Assembly (NCBI RefSeq): GCF_019075875.1
Contig: NZ_JAHOOZ010000001.1
Location: forward strand, 2,356,001 to 2,420,000
Direction of reading: 5' to 3'
Source of the DNA: Novosphingobium sp. G106
GTDB taxonomy: Bacteria; Pseudomonadota; Alphaproteobacteria; Sphingomonadales; Sphingomonadaceae
DNA length: 64,000 nucleotides
The notes under the pieces are model-generated. The model searched no databases. It saw only the letters and a list, made by a program, of their open reading frames with translations, and had not been told where the DNA came from. The translations under genes and the position numbers were made by a program. Below, in pieces: positions 28,013 to 37,081 of this stretch (within the stretch, counting starts at the first letter, position 1; the number at the start of each line of letters is the position of its first letter).

Positions 28013-28076
28013 AGATCCCCCCTGTCGCGATCCCCCGATCGCGTAACGGGATAGCTAGGGAATTATGCGGCTACGA

Positions 28077-28463
28077 TCAACGTGGTGCGGCTTTTGGCGG
28101 GCTGGCTGCCGGAGCCGCGGCCCGGCCGAGTGTCGTTAGGGTCTGCTGGGCACGGGCTAGCCGGCCAGCGCAGGCGGTCATTTCCGGGCCCGCGGTCTTC
28201 GGATCGATCGTACTGGCCTGGCTGCGCATCGCGGCTTCGAGCGCTGCCGGCGCCATCCGGCCATCGAGCCGCCCGACATAGAAGATCAGCGTCTGCGCCG
28301 CGACCTGCTTTGCCTGCTCGTTGTTCGCCGACTTGGCGAAAGCATTGCTCAGCAGCAGGCAGCGCACGTCCGACGGCGGATTCCCGGCGGGCGGGTTGGC
28401 AGCCGAAGCGGGGAACGCCGAAGCGGCCAGAAGAAGGCCCAAGGCAAGCTTGCTGATTTTCAT
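28077..28463 (-). CDS. Hypothetical secreted/periplasmic protein
   Basis: A 128-residue protein. The Sec signal peptide MKISKLALGLLLAASAFPASA has a clear AxA cleavage site. The mature part is Ala- and Gln-rich helix with two cysteines (RCLLL and TACAG) that may form a disulfide, and ends in an Ala/Pro tail. The in-frame start at 28493 would put a non-hydrophobic stretch first, so ATG 28463 is preferred. No family is recognised with certainty; similar small Ala-rich periplasmic proteins are common in sphingomonads. Confidence 0.6.
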   Translation of the reverse strand: MKISKLALGLLLAASAFPASAANPPAGNPPSDVRCLLLSNAFAKSANNEQAKQVAAQTLIFYVGRLDGRMAPAALEAAMRSQASTIDPKTAGPEMTACAGRLARAQQTLTTLGRAAAPAASPPKAAPR

Positions 28464-28561
28464 ATCGATTCCAGAAGTCGTGCAGAGACTCATGGAACTA
28501 GGCCATCGCGCCGCCGCTTGCTACCGGCACTTTCCCGCCCTGCGACCGGGCGTGCCGCGCC

Positions 28562-29239
28562 TCAGGCGCCGACCATGCCCCGGATCGCACTTTCAAATAG
28601 CGCGCGGCCGTCGGTGCCGCCCTGGGCGCGCTCGATCATGCGCTCGGGATGCGGCATCATGCCCAGCACGTTGCCCGCCGCGTTGAGCACGCCGGCGATC
28701 TGGCGGGCCGAGCCGTTGACTTCCTCGGCATAGCGGAAAGCCACGCGGCCCTCGCCTTCCAGCCGGTCGAGCGTCGCGTCGTCGGCGAAGTAGTTGCCGT
28801 CGTGATGCGCCACCGGGATGACGATGCGCTGGTCTTTCGTATAGCCGCCGGTGAACAGCGTCTGCGTGTTCTCGACCTTCAGCGCCACCTCACGGCAAAC
28901 GAAGCGGATTCCTGCATTGCGCATCAGCGCGCCGGGCAGGAGGCCCGCCTCGGTCAGCACCTGGAAGCCGTTGCAGACGCCGAGCACTGGCACGCCGCGC
29001 CCGGCCGCCGCAATTACCGCCTGCATGATCGGGCTGCGCGCCGCCATGGCGCCCGAGCGCAGGTAGTCGCCGTAGGAGAAACCGCCGGGCAGCGCGATGA
29101 AATCCAGCCGTTCGGGCAACTCGGCATCGCCGTGCCAGACGCGGAAGACGTCCTCGCCCGAAACCTCTTCGAGCGCCACCGCCATGTCGCGGTCGCAGTT
29201 CGAGCCCGGGAACGTGATGACGGCGCTACGGAAGCTCAT
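28562..29239 (-). CDS. purQ: Phosphoribosylformylglycinamidine synthase subunit PurQ (glutaminase)
   Basis: A 225-residue class-I glutamine amidotransferase. FPGSNCDRD at the N-terminus, [14 protein letters not shown], the catalytic Cys in GVCNGFQVL, and His/Glu in MMPHPERM. It supplies ammonia for step 4 of purine synthesis within the PurLQS complex. ATG 29239 overlaps the purS stop (ATGA). purL is not in the window. Full length and canonical. Confidence 0.96.
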   Translation of the reverse strand: MSFRSAVITFPGSNCDRDMAVALEEVSGEDVFRVWHGDAELPERLDFIALPGGFSYGDYLRSGAMAARSPIMQAVIAAAGRGVPVLGVCNGFQVLTEAGLLPGALMRNAGIRFVCREVALKVENTQTLFTGGYTKDQRIVIPVAHHDGNYFADDATLDRLEGEGRVAFRYAEEVNGSARQIAGVLNAAGNVLGMMPHPERMIERAQGGTDGRALFESAIRGMVGA

Positions 29240-29472
29240 GCAGCGATCCTTTCGACGCGGTAGTTTTCGATCACCATGTTGGCGAGGAGCTTCTGGCACA
29301 TCTCGTCGAGCGCGGCGTCGGTGACGCTCTCGTCGACTTCGAGCTCGATCAGCCGGCCCGCGCGCACGTCATGGACGCCCGAAAAGCCCAGCCCTTCCAG
29401 CGAATGCTGGATCGCTCGGCCCTGCGGGTCGAGCACGCCGTTCTTGAGGCTGACATAGACGCGGACTTTCAT
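29236..29472 (-). CDS. purS: Phosphoribosylformylglycinamidine synthase subunit PurS
   Basis: A 78-residue PurS. It opens [20 protein letters not shown] and continues [20 protein letters not shown], the standard family pattern. It dimerises and links PurL with PurQ in formylglycinamide ribonucleotide amidation. ATG 29472 matches the family N-terminus; a start 15 bp upstream would add MKGPA. Translationally coupled to purQ. Confidence 0.95.
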   Translation of the reverse strand: MKVRVYVSLKNGVLDPQGRAIQHSLEGLGFSGVHDVRAGRLIELEVDESVTDAALDEMCQKLLANMVIENYRVERIAA

Positions 29473-29643
29473 CGCAGGGCCTTTCACGGGGTCGGAAGCG
29501 GAAGATTCGTCCGCGAGCCTATGGCCCCGGAGCGTCGCCGGGGCAAGCCGCGCGCGCCGCTATAGCCCCCGGATTGTCATTGAAAGCGCCCGTCCCGCGT
29601 GCCATCGCAGAACCTTACTGACATCGAGAGCGGAGCCTGCGCC

Positions 29644-30555
29644 ATGACCATCTCCTTCCAGGATCGCGTCGCCATCGTCACCGGCGCGGGCGGCGGGCTT
29701 GGCAAGGCCTATGCGCTCGAACTGGCACGACGCGGCGCGAAGGTCGTGGTCAACGATCTCGGCAGCGCGCGCGACGGCACCGGCCATTCGGACGCCGCGC
29801 TCCAGGTGGTCGAAGAGATCAAGGCGGCGGGCGGCGAGGCCATGTCGAACGGCGGCAGCGTCGCCGAATACGAGCAGATGGTCGAGATGGTTGCCAAGGC
29901 CAGGGAGGCCTGGGGCGGTGTGCATATCCTGATCAACAACGCCGGCATCATGCGCGACAAGACCTTCGCCAAGATGGAACCGGCCGATTTCGAGCTGGTG
30001 CTGCGCGTCCACTTGCTCGGCGCGGCCTTCGCTACCAAGGCCTGCTGGGAGACGATGCGCGAGCAGAACTACGGCCGCGTACTGATGGTCACCTCGTCGA
30101 CCGGGCTCGGCGGCAACTTCGGCCAGTCGAACTACGGCGCGGCCAAGCTCGGCCTCGTCGGCCTCGCCAAGACGCTCTACCTCGAAGGCGCCAAGTACAA
30201 CATCAAGGTCAACAGCCTCGCCCCGACCGCGGGCACTCGCATGACCGAGGATATCCTGCCCGAAGAGGCCTACAAGGCGTTCAGTCCCGAAAGCGTCGTC
30301 CCCGCCGCGCTCTACCTCGTGTCCGACGATGCCCCGACCAACACGATCGTCGGCGCCGGCGCGGGCGTCTACCAGAGCGCTTTCGTCACGTTGAGCCCCG
30401 GCGTGCTGCTGCCGCCCGATCAGCAGACTGTGGAAGGCTTCGCTGCCGCCTGGCCCCGTATCAGCGACCGCACCGGCGACGCTCCGATGAACACCGGCAC
30501 CGAGCAGGCCATGAGTGCCATGGGCCTGCTGATGGCCGCGATGAAGGCGAAGTAA
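29644..30555 (+). CDS. Short-chain dehydrogenase (peroxisomal multifunctional enzyme type-2-like)
   Basis: A 303-residue SDR. TGAGGGLGKAYA, VVVNDLGSARDG, NNAGIMRDKTF, the Ser in VTSSTGLGG, and YGAAKLG. These motifs, with VNDLG and the 'KVNSLAPTAGTRMTED' segment, match the 3-hydroxyacyl-CoA dehydrogenase part of MFE-2 proteins. A role in beta-oxidation or steroid side-chain handling is plausible. ATG 29644 is preferred over an in-frame start at 29599 because the family begins just before the cofactor motif. It is divergent from purS and convergent with the sulfatase. Confidence 0.87.
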   Translation: MTISFQDRVAIVTGAGGGLGKAYALELARRGAKVVVNDLGSARDGTGHSDAALQVVEEIKAAGGEAMSNGGSVAEYEQMVEMVAKAREAWGGVHILINNAGIMRDKTFAKMEPADFELVLRVHLLGAAFATKACWETMREQNYGRVLMVTSSTGLGGNFGQSNYGAAKLGLVGLAKTLYLEGAKYNIKVNSLAPTAGTRMTEDILPEEAYKAFSPESVVPAALYLVSDDAPTNTIVGAGAGVYQSAFVTLSPGVLLPPDQQTVEGFAAAWPRISDRTGDAPMNTGTEQAMSAMGLLMAAMKAK

Positions 30556-30570
30556 GGCGGCGCGAGGCGC

Positions 30571-32919
30571 CTACTCGGCTGGCTCCAGCACCTCCGACTT
30601 TGCAGTTGTCCCAGCCGCGGCCGGCTCGGGATGGAGATCGATCGTCACCTTCTCGATCTGGCCGGTGAACTTGAACGGCAACGGATAAGTGAAGTCGATC
30701 GGCGAACCCACGTCCATGCCGATATCGAGCCCTTCACCGAGCGAGAACTGGATCGGCACGGTCCGTTCCATCCGCCCCTCGGCGACCACCTTGCCGTCGG
30801 CCGAAAGCGCGATCCGGGCGCCCTTGCCCATGCCGCCGCCGTCATAGACGAGATCGACGACAAGCTCATGCTTGCCCGGCCCGAGCGCTTCGCTGGAGGC
30901 AAAGGTCGGCCGGTCGATCGAGAGGAAGTTGTAGACGAAGACCGGCTTGCCCTCGCGCAGATAGAGGCCGTAGCCGCCTTCGAGCCCGCCGTGGGTGACG
31001 ATCATGCCCTCGGCCTTGTCGTCGGGCACTTCGATATCGGCGGTGATTGTCCAGCTCTTGTTGAGCATCGGCAGGCAGGCCGCGTCTGGCAGCCCGATCA
31101 TGCCTTCGTGGTAGGTCGCGCTGGTGCGGTGGGCGACGAGACTCGGCCGACCCATCGCTTCGGCGTTGAAGCGGATCGTGCCGCGCCAATCGATGGGCAG
31201 GACGCTATATTTCGAGGCCTCCGCCCACCATAGATCCTGCAGTTCCCGAAGCTTGTCGGGATATTCGGCGGCAAGGTCGTGCGCCTGCGAAAAGTCCCCG
31301 TCGAGCTTGTAGAGCTCCCACGGCGCCTTGTCGGGATCCCAATTCTCGTCGCGATTGGGATCCCAGGGTACGAAGGAGGGCGATGATGCCATCCAGCCAT
31401 CGTGGTAAAGGCCGCGATTGCAGGCCAACTCGAAATACTGGGTGCGCCGTTTCGAGGGCGCCTCTGCTTCGTCGAGCGTAGAGGCGAAACTGACCCCCTC
31501 GATCGGCTTTTGAGGCACCCCGCCCAGCACGCTCGGCGCGGTGACGCCGCAGACCTCATACAGGGTCGGCACGATGTCGATCGTATGGATGAACTGGCTC
31601 CGCAGCCCGCCCGCGTCCTTGATCCGGTCGGGCCAGGAGATGATCATCGGGTTGCGCGTGCCGCCGAAATGACTGGCTACCTGCTTGGTCCACTGGAACG
31701 GCGTGTTCATCGCGTGGGCCCAGGCCGAGGGAAAGTGGTTGAAGTGCTTGGGCCCGCCGAGTTCGTCGATCGCCTTGATATTGTCCTGCCACTTCTCGGC
31801 GAAACCATTGAAGAACATGTTTTCGCAGAGTGAACCTTCGATACCGCCTTCGGCGCTCGAGCCGTTGTCGCCGGCGATGTAGATGATGATCGTGTTGTCG
31901 GCGTCGGGCAGTTGCTTCACGGCATCGACGATCCGGCCCATCGCGACATCGGCCTGGGCACCATAGCCGGCGAATACCTCCATCATCCGGGCATAGAGTC
32001 GCTGCTGGTCGGGGTTGAGACTGTCCCAGGCCGGAAGACCCTTCGAGCGGGTGGTCAAATCGGTTTCGGCGGGGACCACGCCCAGTTTCTTCTGACGCTC
32101 GATCGTCCGCTCGCGATAGGCGTCCCAGCCTTGGTCGAACTGGCCCTTGAACCTGTCGGCCCATTCGCTGGACGCGTGGTGTGGCGCGTGGGTGGCGCCG
32201 GGTGCGACATACAGGAAATAGGGCTTGTCCGGCGCGATACTCCTGACCTTGCGCAACCAGGTGATCGCCTTGTCGGCCAGGTCTTCGGTCAGATGGTAGT
32301 CGGGATCCTCGGATGCGGGGACGAGATCCCGATTCTCGAACAGAACTGGGTTCCAATGGTTCATGTCGCCGCCATTGAAGCCGTAGAAATAGTCGAAACC
32401 CAGACCATTGGCCCAGCGATCGAACGGCCCGGCTGCGCTGGTCTCCCAGGTCGGCGTATTGTGGTTCTTGCCGATCCAGGCGGTCATGTAGCCGTTCTGG
32501 CGAAGGACCTCGCCCACCGTCCCGCAATTGCGCGGCAGTACGCAGGTATATCCGTCATATCCGGTCGCGCATTCGGTGATGCCGGCGAACGAGGTCGAAT
32601 GGTGATTGCGCCCGGTGATCAGCGCGGCGCGCGTCGGGCTGCACAGCGCGGTCGTGTGGAAATAGTTGTAGCGCAGGCCCTCGCTGGCCAGCCGGTCCAT
32701 CGTCGGCGAAGGCACGCCGCCGCCGAAAGTGGAGAACTGGCCGAAGCCGACATCGTCGAGCAGGATCAGGAGGATATTGGGCGCGCCCTTGGGCGGCTGC
32801 ACCGGCTGCGGGAAGGTCGCGGGATCCGAATCCCGATAGGTGCGGCCCACCTCGCCGGTGAAATGGAAATCGGGACGCGGCAGGATATCGGGGGTGCCAC
32901 CGCCAGGTTCGCTCGACAT
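30571..32919 (-). CDS. Arylsulfatase (type I, formylglycine-dependent)
   Basis: A 782-residue sulfatase. The N-terminal metal site is in LLILLDDVGFGQFS. The maturation motif CxPxR is ALCSPTRAALITGR, whose Cys is converted to formylglycine. 'GKNHNTPTWE', 'APHHASSEW' and IYIAGDNGSSAEGG supply other active-site residues. The last 200 or so residues form a beta-rich C-terminal domain found in the large arylsulfatase group. No signal peptide is evident. ATG 32919 has GGAGG 6 bp upstream. Removes sulfate from organic sulfate esters; the substrate is unknown. No formylglycine-generating enzyme gene is in the window. Confidence 0.92.
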   Translation of the reverse strand: MSSEPGGGTPDILPRPDFHFTGEVGRTYRDSDPATFPQPVQPPKGAPNILLILLDDVGFGQFSTFGGGVPSPTMDRLASEGLRYNYFHTTALCSPTRAALITGRNHHSTSFAGITECATGYDGYTCVLPRNCGTVGEVLRQNGYMTAWIGKNHNTPTWETSAAGPFDRWANGLGFDYFYGFNGGDMNHWNPVLFENRDLVPASEDPDYHLTEDLADKAITWLRKVRSIAPDKPYFLYVAPGATHAPHHASSEWADRFKGQFDQGWDAYRERTIERQKKLGVVPAETDLTTRSKGLPAWDSLNPDQQRLYARMMEVFAGYGAQADVAMGRIVDAVKQLPDADNTIIIYIAGDNGSSAEGGIEGSLCENMFFNGFAEKWQDNIKAIDELGGPKHFNHFPSAWAHAMNTPFQWTKQVASHFGGTRNPMIISWPDRIKDAGGLRSQFIHTIDIVPTLYEVCGVTAPSVLGGVPQKPIEGVSFASTLDEAEAPSKRRTQYFELACNRGLYHDGWMASSPSFVPWDPNRDENWDPDKAPWELYKLDGDFSQAHDLAAEYPDKLRELQDLWWAEASKYSVLPIDWRGTIRFNAEAMGRPSLVAHRTSATYHEGMIGLPDAACLPMLNKSWTITADIEVPDDKAEGMIVTHGGLEGGYGLYLREGKPVFVYNFLSIDRPTFASSEALGPGKHELVVDLVYDGGGMGKGARIALSADGKVVAEGRMERTVPIQFSLGEGLDIGMDVGSPIDFTYPLPFKFTGQIEKVTIDLHPEPAAAGTTAKSEVLEPAE

Positions 32920-33070
32920 GGATTCGCCTCCGTTGGGAAGCGCCGAGTCTAGTTCCGCGACAAAGGGCCAGAACTGGGGCAAACCCGGAGATAGCCAAGG
33001 GGCCTTTGACTATGAAAGTATTTGCCCCGGTTCGCCGGGCCCGAGATGCTCGGCGGCCGCTCCGCGGCCA

Positions 33071-33096
33071 AACGAAAACGGGCGGAGCTTCCGCCC
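33071..33096 (-). terminator. Rho-independent terminator after the PEP-CTERM gene
   Basis: Minus strand: GGGCGGA, loop AGC, TCCGCCC, then GTTTTCGTTT. The perfect 7-bp GC stem with U-rich tail lies 29 bp after the stop codon at 33125. Confidence 0.7.
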
Positions 33097-33124
33097 CGCC
33101 CGCTCCCCCCGGTTGTCCGTGAAA

Positions 33125-33820
33125 CTAAGCGAAGTCGTAGCGCACCATCCGGCGCTGCCGGCGCATTGCGCCCCCGACAAGGCCGAACCCAACGATCATC
33201 ATCGCCCAGGTCACCGGCTCGGGCACTGAGGTCACCTTGAAGTTGAACCCCGTCACGTCGTTGTCTGCAACCATGCCCGGTCCGATCACGAAGCCGAAAC
33301 CCTGACCTTGCGCCAGGCTCAGCGTCTTGGTGAAGCTGGCGTTGTTCGGCACCGTATTCGGCGCGATTACAGGCGTCACCACGTTCCCCGGCGCTATCGC
33401 GAAAATGCCGACGCCGTTGGCGAGGCTGTCCAGCGCGGTGAAGCTCGCGGTGATGTTGTAGGTGCCCGTCGTCGGGGCGATGAAGTTCACGAGTACGCCC
33501 TTCTCGTCGGGCAGCGCGATCAGCATGTCGTTCGGCACCGTCACCGTGCCCGCAGGGAACGGCGCCAGGGTCGATTTGTAGAACGCGGCACCGCCGATGT
33601 TGCTGGAAAGCTGCAGACAGGTCAGGTTGAGCACGCAGTTCGAATTGTCATTGAACAGCGCCGCGCCGTTGGGCGGAGCCAGGCCGGTGAGGCCGAAATA
33701 GAGAAAATTGCCAGCGTTCTGCGTTCCGTTGAACGATGAGAAGGCATCATAGACCGTCGCGTGAGCCGGCACGGCAATAAACATACCCAAACATGCAAGA
33801 ATCGATCTGACCCGTTTCAC
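33125..33820 (-). CDS. PEP-CTERM (PEPxxWA) sorting-signal protein, secreted
   Basis: A 231-residue protein. Signal peptide MKRVRSILACLGMFIAVPAHA, then a beta-rich body with Asn/Thr/Gly-rich strands and two nearby Cys (NCVLNLTC). The C-terminal exosortase signal is VPEPVTWAMMIVGFGLVGG, with a hydrophobic helix and a basic tail AMRRQRR. PEPxxWAMM is the form found in sphingomonads. Exosortase (not in the window) would cut and export or anchor it, usually linked to exopolysaccharide or biofilm. The specific role is unknown. Confidence 0.88.
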   Translation of the reverse strand: MKRVRSILACLGMFIAVPAHATVYDAFSSFNGTQNAGNFLYFGLTGLAPPNGAALFNDNSNCVLNLTCLQLSSNIGGAAFYKSTLAPFPAGTVTVPNDMLIALPDEKGVLVNFIAPTTGTYNITASFTALDSLANGVGIFAIAPGNVVTPVIAPNTVPNNASFTKTLSLAQGQGFGFVIGPGMVADNDVTGFNFKVTSVPEPVTWAMMIVGFGLVGGAMRRQRRMVRYDFA

Positions 33821-33908
33821 GGCCGTTCCCCCCCGTTGAAATAGTGGTCAAATTTGCACACAGAAACGGCGACGACCCTAATCACAAATAGCCAACAAAT
33901 GTATCAGA

Positions 33909-33935
33909 ATGCCAGATAATGTCCCATTCTGGCAT
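33909..33935. repeat. Inverted repeat downstream of the DUF2794 gene
   Basis: ATGCCAGA, 11 bp, TCTGGCAT: a perfect 8-bp arm. It lies just past the DUF2794 stop and about 90 bp before the PEP-CTERM start. No U-tract follows on the minus strand, so it may be a weak terminator or an operator for the PEP-CTERM gene. Confidence 0.4.
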
Positions 33936-33953
33936 CGCCGGTCCGATCGGACC

Positions 33954-34319
33954 TCACTGGTCGTCCACCAGTTTGAGTAGCCGCCGCTCCAGCGGGAACA
34001 GCACGCCGGCCAGCTCGTGCCCGCGCTTGAGCACTTGCCCGGCCTCGCCGAACAAGGTCCACATGCCCTGCTTGCCACGCAGCGCCGGGCGCTTCTCGAT
34101 GCGCGCCTGCGGGCGTTCGGCGGCGCGGCGGAAGGCGCTGAAACTCGCCGCCTCGCGGGTGAAGTCCATCGCATAGTCACGCCACTCGCCGGCGGCGACG
34201 CCGCGGCCGTAGAGGTCGAGGATGCGCTGGAGTTCGAGCCGGTCGAAACCGACCTGGAGTTTCGGAAAGGCGAGTATGGTGGCGCTGGATCCGCTGATCG
34301 CCGCTCCGCCTGATGCCAT
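33954..34319 (-). CDS. DUF2794 family protein
   Basis: A 121-residue protein. 'VGFDRLELQRILDLYGRGVAAGEWRDYAMDF', then FRRAAERPQARIEKRP and KQGMWTLF...LKRGHELAGVL match the alphaproteobacterial DUF2794 family closely. Its role is unknown; it is a small cytosolic protein conserved across the class. It is 20 bp downstream of cysE on the same strand, so probably co-transcribed with it. Confidence 0.8.
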   Translation of the reverse strand: MASGGAAISGSSATILAFPKLQVGFDRLELQRILDLYGRGVAAGEWRDYAMDFTREAASFSAFRRAAERPQARIEKRPALRGKQGMWTLFGEAGQVLKRGHELAGVLFPLERRLLKLVDDQ

Positions 34320-34338
34320 ACCCCGTCAATCCCCTCTG

Positions 34339-35049
34339 TTAGCTTCTGGTCCGCTTGCGCGACACCGGCTCGGTCGGCGCGCCCTCGGCGCTGCGCTCCG
34401 AGATCAGCTCGTCGAGCTGTGCCTGGAGCAGCGCCAGCTTGGTCTCGAGCTCCTCGATCCGCTGCCCGCTGGGCTCGCAGGGCTCCTTGCAGGGCGTGCC
34501 GTAGGGCATGAAGTCCTTGGCCCAGGTCTCGACCTTGACCAGCGTCGAGCGCGCCTTGACGCCGACCATGGTCGCGCCTTCGGGCACATCGTCGGTGACC
34601 ACGGCATTGGCACCGATGCGCGCGCGCTGGCCAATGGTGATAGGCCCAAGGATCTGCGCGCCGGCGCCGACGATGACGTTGTCCTCAAGCGTCGGGTGAC
34701 GCTTGCCGCCCTTGCCGTTGGTCGGGTTGGTCCCACCCAGCGTAACGCAGGGATAGATCGTAACGTGGTCGCCGATCACCGCAGTCTCGCCGATCGTGAT
34801 GAAACCGTGCTCTAGGAACAGGTGCTTGCCGATCTTGGCGCCGGGATGGATCTCGAAACCGGTCAGGAAGCGCGAGAAATGCTGGATCGCGCGGGCGAAG
34901 AAGAACAGCCGGGCGTTGAACAGGCGGTGCGCGACGCGATGCCAGCCGACGGCCCAGAGGCCCGGGTAGAGCAGCACTTCCCAGCGCGAACGCGGCGCCG
35001 GATCGCGCGCGACGATGGAGTCCAGATAGGCGTTAAGTCTTGCAAACAT
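34339..35049 (-). CDS. cysE: Serine O-acetyltransferase
   Basis: A 236-residue protein with a left-handed beta-helix acyltransferase domain. GFEIHPGAKIGKHLFLEHG holds the catalytic His region, followed by hexapeptide repeats (VIGDHVTIYPCVTLGGT, RHPTLEDNVIVGAGAQILG, IGQRARIGANAVV). It transfers acetyl from acetyl-CoA to serine for cysteine synthesis. ATG 35049 (MFARLNAYLDS) is chosen as the usual N-terminus; ATG 35070 is in frame. An extra charged, coiled-coil-like tail of about 40 residues follows the barrel. Paired with the DUF2794 gene. Confidence 0.92.
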   Translation of the reverse strand: MFARLNAYLDSIVARDPAPRSRWEVLLYPGLWAVGWHRVAHRLFNARLFFFARAIQHFSRFLTGFEIHPGAKIGKHLFLEHGFITIGETAVIGDHVTIYPCVTLGGTNPTNGKGGKRHPTLEDNVIVGAGAQILGPITIGQRARIGANAVVTDDVPEGATMVGVKARSTLVKVETWAKDFMPYGTPCKEPCEPSGQRIEELETKLALLQAQLDELISERSAEGAPTEPVSRKRTRS

Positions 35050-35097
35050 GGCCCTGTTTTGTCCCATCATTCGCCCGTCAAAGCAAGCCGGCCGGCG

Positions 35098-35700
35098 CTA
35101 ACCGCCTTTCATCCCCGAGATTTCGTCCAGCGCATCGCGCCAGATCGCCATCGTCGGCGCCTGCTTGCGTTCCAGGCTCAGCCGATCGATCGCGCCGACC
35201 AGCCGTTCGACGGCGATGTGGCTACGCTCGGTGCGCGGTACAAGATAGGCGGCCGCGCTTTCGTCGAGCACCAGCCCACGCTGCTCGGCATGGAGCGCGA
35301 TCAGGTCTGCCAGCATGGCGTCGTCAGGCGCGCCGATCTCTAGCCGCAGCGCCGCGCCGAGCCGCGAGCCGAGGTCCGGCAAGGTCACGCGCCAGTCGGA
35401 TTGATTGCTGACCAGGAGCAGCGGCCTGCCGCTCTCCTGCGCGCGGTTCCAGCGGTGAAACAGCTCGGTCTCGTCGGCCGTCTCGGCATCGTCAACCACG
35501 TCGCCAGCGCCCTGCTCGGCGAACCAGCGCGCGAGCAGCGATTTGCCGGCGCGCGGCGGCCCCAGCAGGATCGCGGTGCGGTAGGGCCAGTCGCCGGTGC
35601 GCGCGAAAGCATCGAGCACAGCCGCGTTGGCATTGCCCACGACGATCCGCGATGGGCCCGCGCCCGATCCGGCCGCGAGCGGAAGTGCGATCTGCGACAT
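35098..35700 (-). CDS. hdaA: HdaA/DnaA-related regulatory ATPase
   Basis: A 200-residue protein homologous to the DnaA AAA+ domain but without the DNA-binding domain. P-loop GPPRAGKS, a Walker B-like VVDDAE, sensor region LLLVSNQ and arginine-rich C-terminal helices. HdaA stimulates ATP hydrolysis by DnaA on the replisome clamp, which prevents re-initiation. The N-terminal MSQIALPL is a clamp-binding motif of the QxxLPL type. It lies 13 bp downstream of the DUF2066-like gene, the same order seen near hda in other proteobacteria. Confidence 0.88.
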   Translation of the reverse strand: MSQIALPLAAGSGAGPSRIVVGNANAAVLDAFARTGDWPYRTAILLGPPRAGKSLLARWFAEQGAGDVVDDAETADETELFHRWNRAQESGRPLLLVSNQSDWRVTLPDLGSRLGAALRLEIGAPDDAMLADLIALHAEQRGLVLDESAAAYLVPRTERSHIAVERLVGAIDRLSLERKQAPTMAIWRDALDEISGMKGG

Positions 35701-35713
35701 GATGTCGTTCGCC

Positions 35714-37012
35714 TTAGCGCCTTATGCTCAGGACGTTGCTGCCGACGGACACCTGCCAGCCGCGCGAGCGCAGCGCCGCGGCCAGCTCTTCGAGGCTGCC
35801 GCTGGCCGTGACGCGCATCACGGAGGTGCCGCCGATCGCGATCGAACTGGTCGCCGCGGCCTGGACGCCCGCCGTGCCGCGCACCGAGCTGACCGCCGCG
35901 TCGACCGCAGCGGCGTCGGGCGAAGCGAACTGGACTGTGAAAGTCGAGACCTTGGCCACCGCGCTCGGGCTGGCGCTGGGCGAAGCGCCCGGCGTCAGAG
36001 GCGTATCCAGAGGGCCAGCCTCAGGCGCTTCTTTGGCCGCCTGCGCCTGGAGCGCCTGCAAGGCCGCATAGAACGCGCTCTGGTCGGCGTTGAGCGTTGG
36101 ATCCGGCCGTAGCAGACCCTGATAGAGCGCGCCGGCGTAGATCTGGTCCATCCTGATCAGGGCCTGGTTGAGCATGGCCGGTACGCCGCGATCGTCTTTG
36201 GCCGTCAGGGTGAAGCTGTCGAGATAGGTGTTGTCCGGCCCATAGCGGGCGGTGAAAGTGCCCTTGACTGGGCCGCCGGGCCATTCCCGCTCAAGCCGGG
36301 CGATCGGGATGAGCACGTCCGAAGCGCCGAACTGGTCGAGCAGCGTGCGCCACCACAGGCGGCTGCGGCGGCTGGCCTGCCCGGCATTGAGAACCAGCGA
36401 TTCGCCGCCGGCGCCCACGGGCCGCACGTAGTCGATCGGGCTCGCTGCGGTCTGGAAATTGGCCCAGGCGCGCTGCCAGGGGCCGCGCACCTCGAAGACC
36501 TGGCTGGCGCCGCCCGAATCGAGGATCGGCAGCAGCAGCATCGGCGCCGAGCGTGAGACCGGCATGCCTTCCTGCGCGCTGCTGATCATGCCGCCGGCCT
36601 TGGCCCGGTCGAACAGCACGCCGAGCCGGGCGATGTAGCGGTGTGGGCCGATCTGCTCGCGCTCGATGACGACCGCAGACACCATGGCGTCGATCTGCTC
36701 GTCGCTCATCTTGGGGCCGCCGATCTGCTCCCAGGCCTTGCGCTGGGCTTCCTTCCAGCCCGTCTCGCGCGCTTCCTGCGGATCCTTGCCGGTCACGTTG
36801 ATCTCGATCCCGCGCACTTCGATGTCGGTCGAGCTCGCCAGCGGGGCGATGCCACGCTCACCCTCGATCTGCGCGATCAGCCGGTCGGGACCGACGATCG
36901 CAAGCGCCAGAGTGAGCGCCGCGGACAGCCCGATGACGAGCTGACCGACGGGACCGGGGCGGTAGGACCGCAGGCGCTGGGCCGAAAGTGTGGGGAGGGT
37001 CAATGGATGCAT
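35714..37012 (-). CDS. DUF2066-like membrane-anchored protein
   Basis: A 432-residue protein. One N-terminal membrane helix (QLVIGLSAALTLALAIVG) is followed by a DUF2066-type body with 'IEINVTGKDPQEARETGWKEAQRKAW' and LLLPILDSGG. A Pro/Ser/Ala linker leads to a C-terminal ferredoxin-like module (about 345-432) ending SVGSNVLSIRR. The position between purM (divergent) and hdaA is conserved for DUF2066 genes in many proteobacteria. Probably periplasmic. The terminal module resembles an HMA-type fold without the metal CxxC, so metal binding is unlikely. Confidence 0.6.
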   Translation of the reverse strand: MHPLTLPTLSAQRLRSYRPGPVGQLVIGLSAALTLALAIVGPDRLIAQIEGERGIAPLASSTDIEVRGIEINVTGKDPQEARETGWKEAQRKAWEQIGGPKMSDEQIDAMVSAVVIEREQIGPHRYIARLGVLFDRAKAGGMISSAQEGMPVSRSAPMLLLPILDSGGASQVFEVRGPWQRAWANFQTAASPIDYVRPVGAGGESLVLNAGQASRRSRLWWRTLLDQFGASDVLIPIARLEREWPGGPVKGTFTARYGPDNTYLDSFTLTAKDDRGVPAMLNQALIRMDQIYAGALYQGLLRPDPTLNADQSAFYAALQALQAQAAKEAPEAGPLDTPLTPGASPSASPSAVAKVSTFTVQFASPDAAAVDAAVSSVRGTAGVQAAATSSIAIGGTSVMRVTASGSLEELAAALRSRGWQVSVGSNVLSIRR

Positions 37013-37081
37013 CGGTGAAACCGGGGGCCTTTTGCCCAAATGGCCATGGAAATCCAAGCAAGATGTTTGTAGGCGCGACCA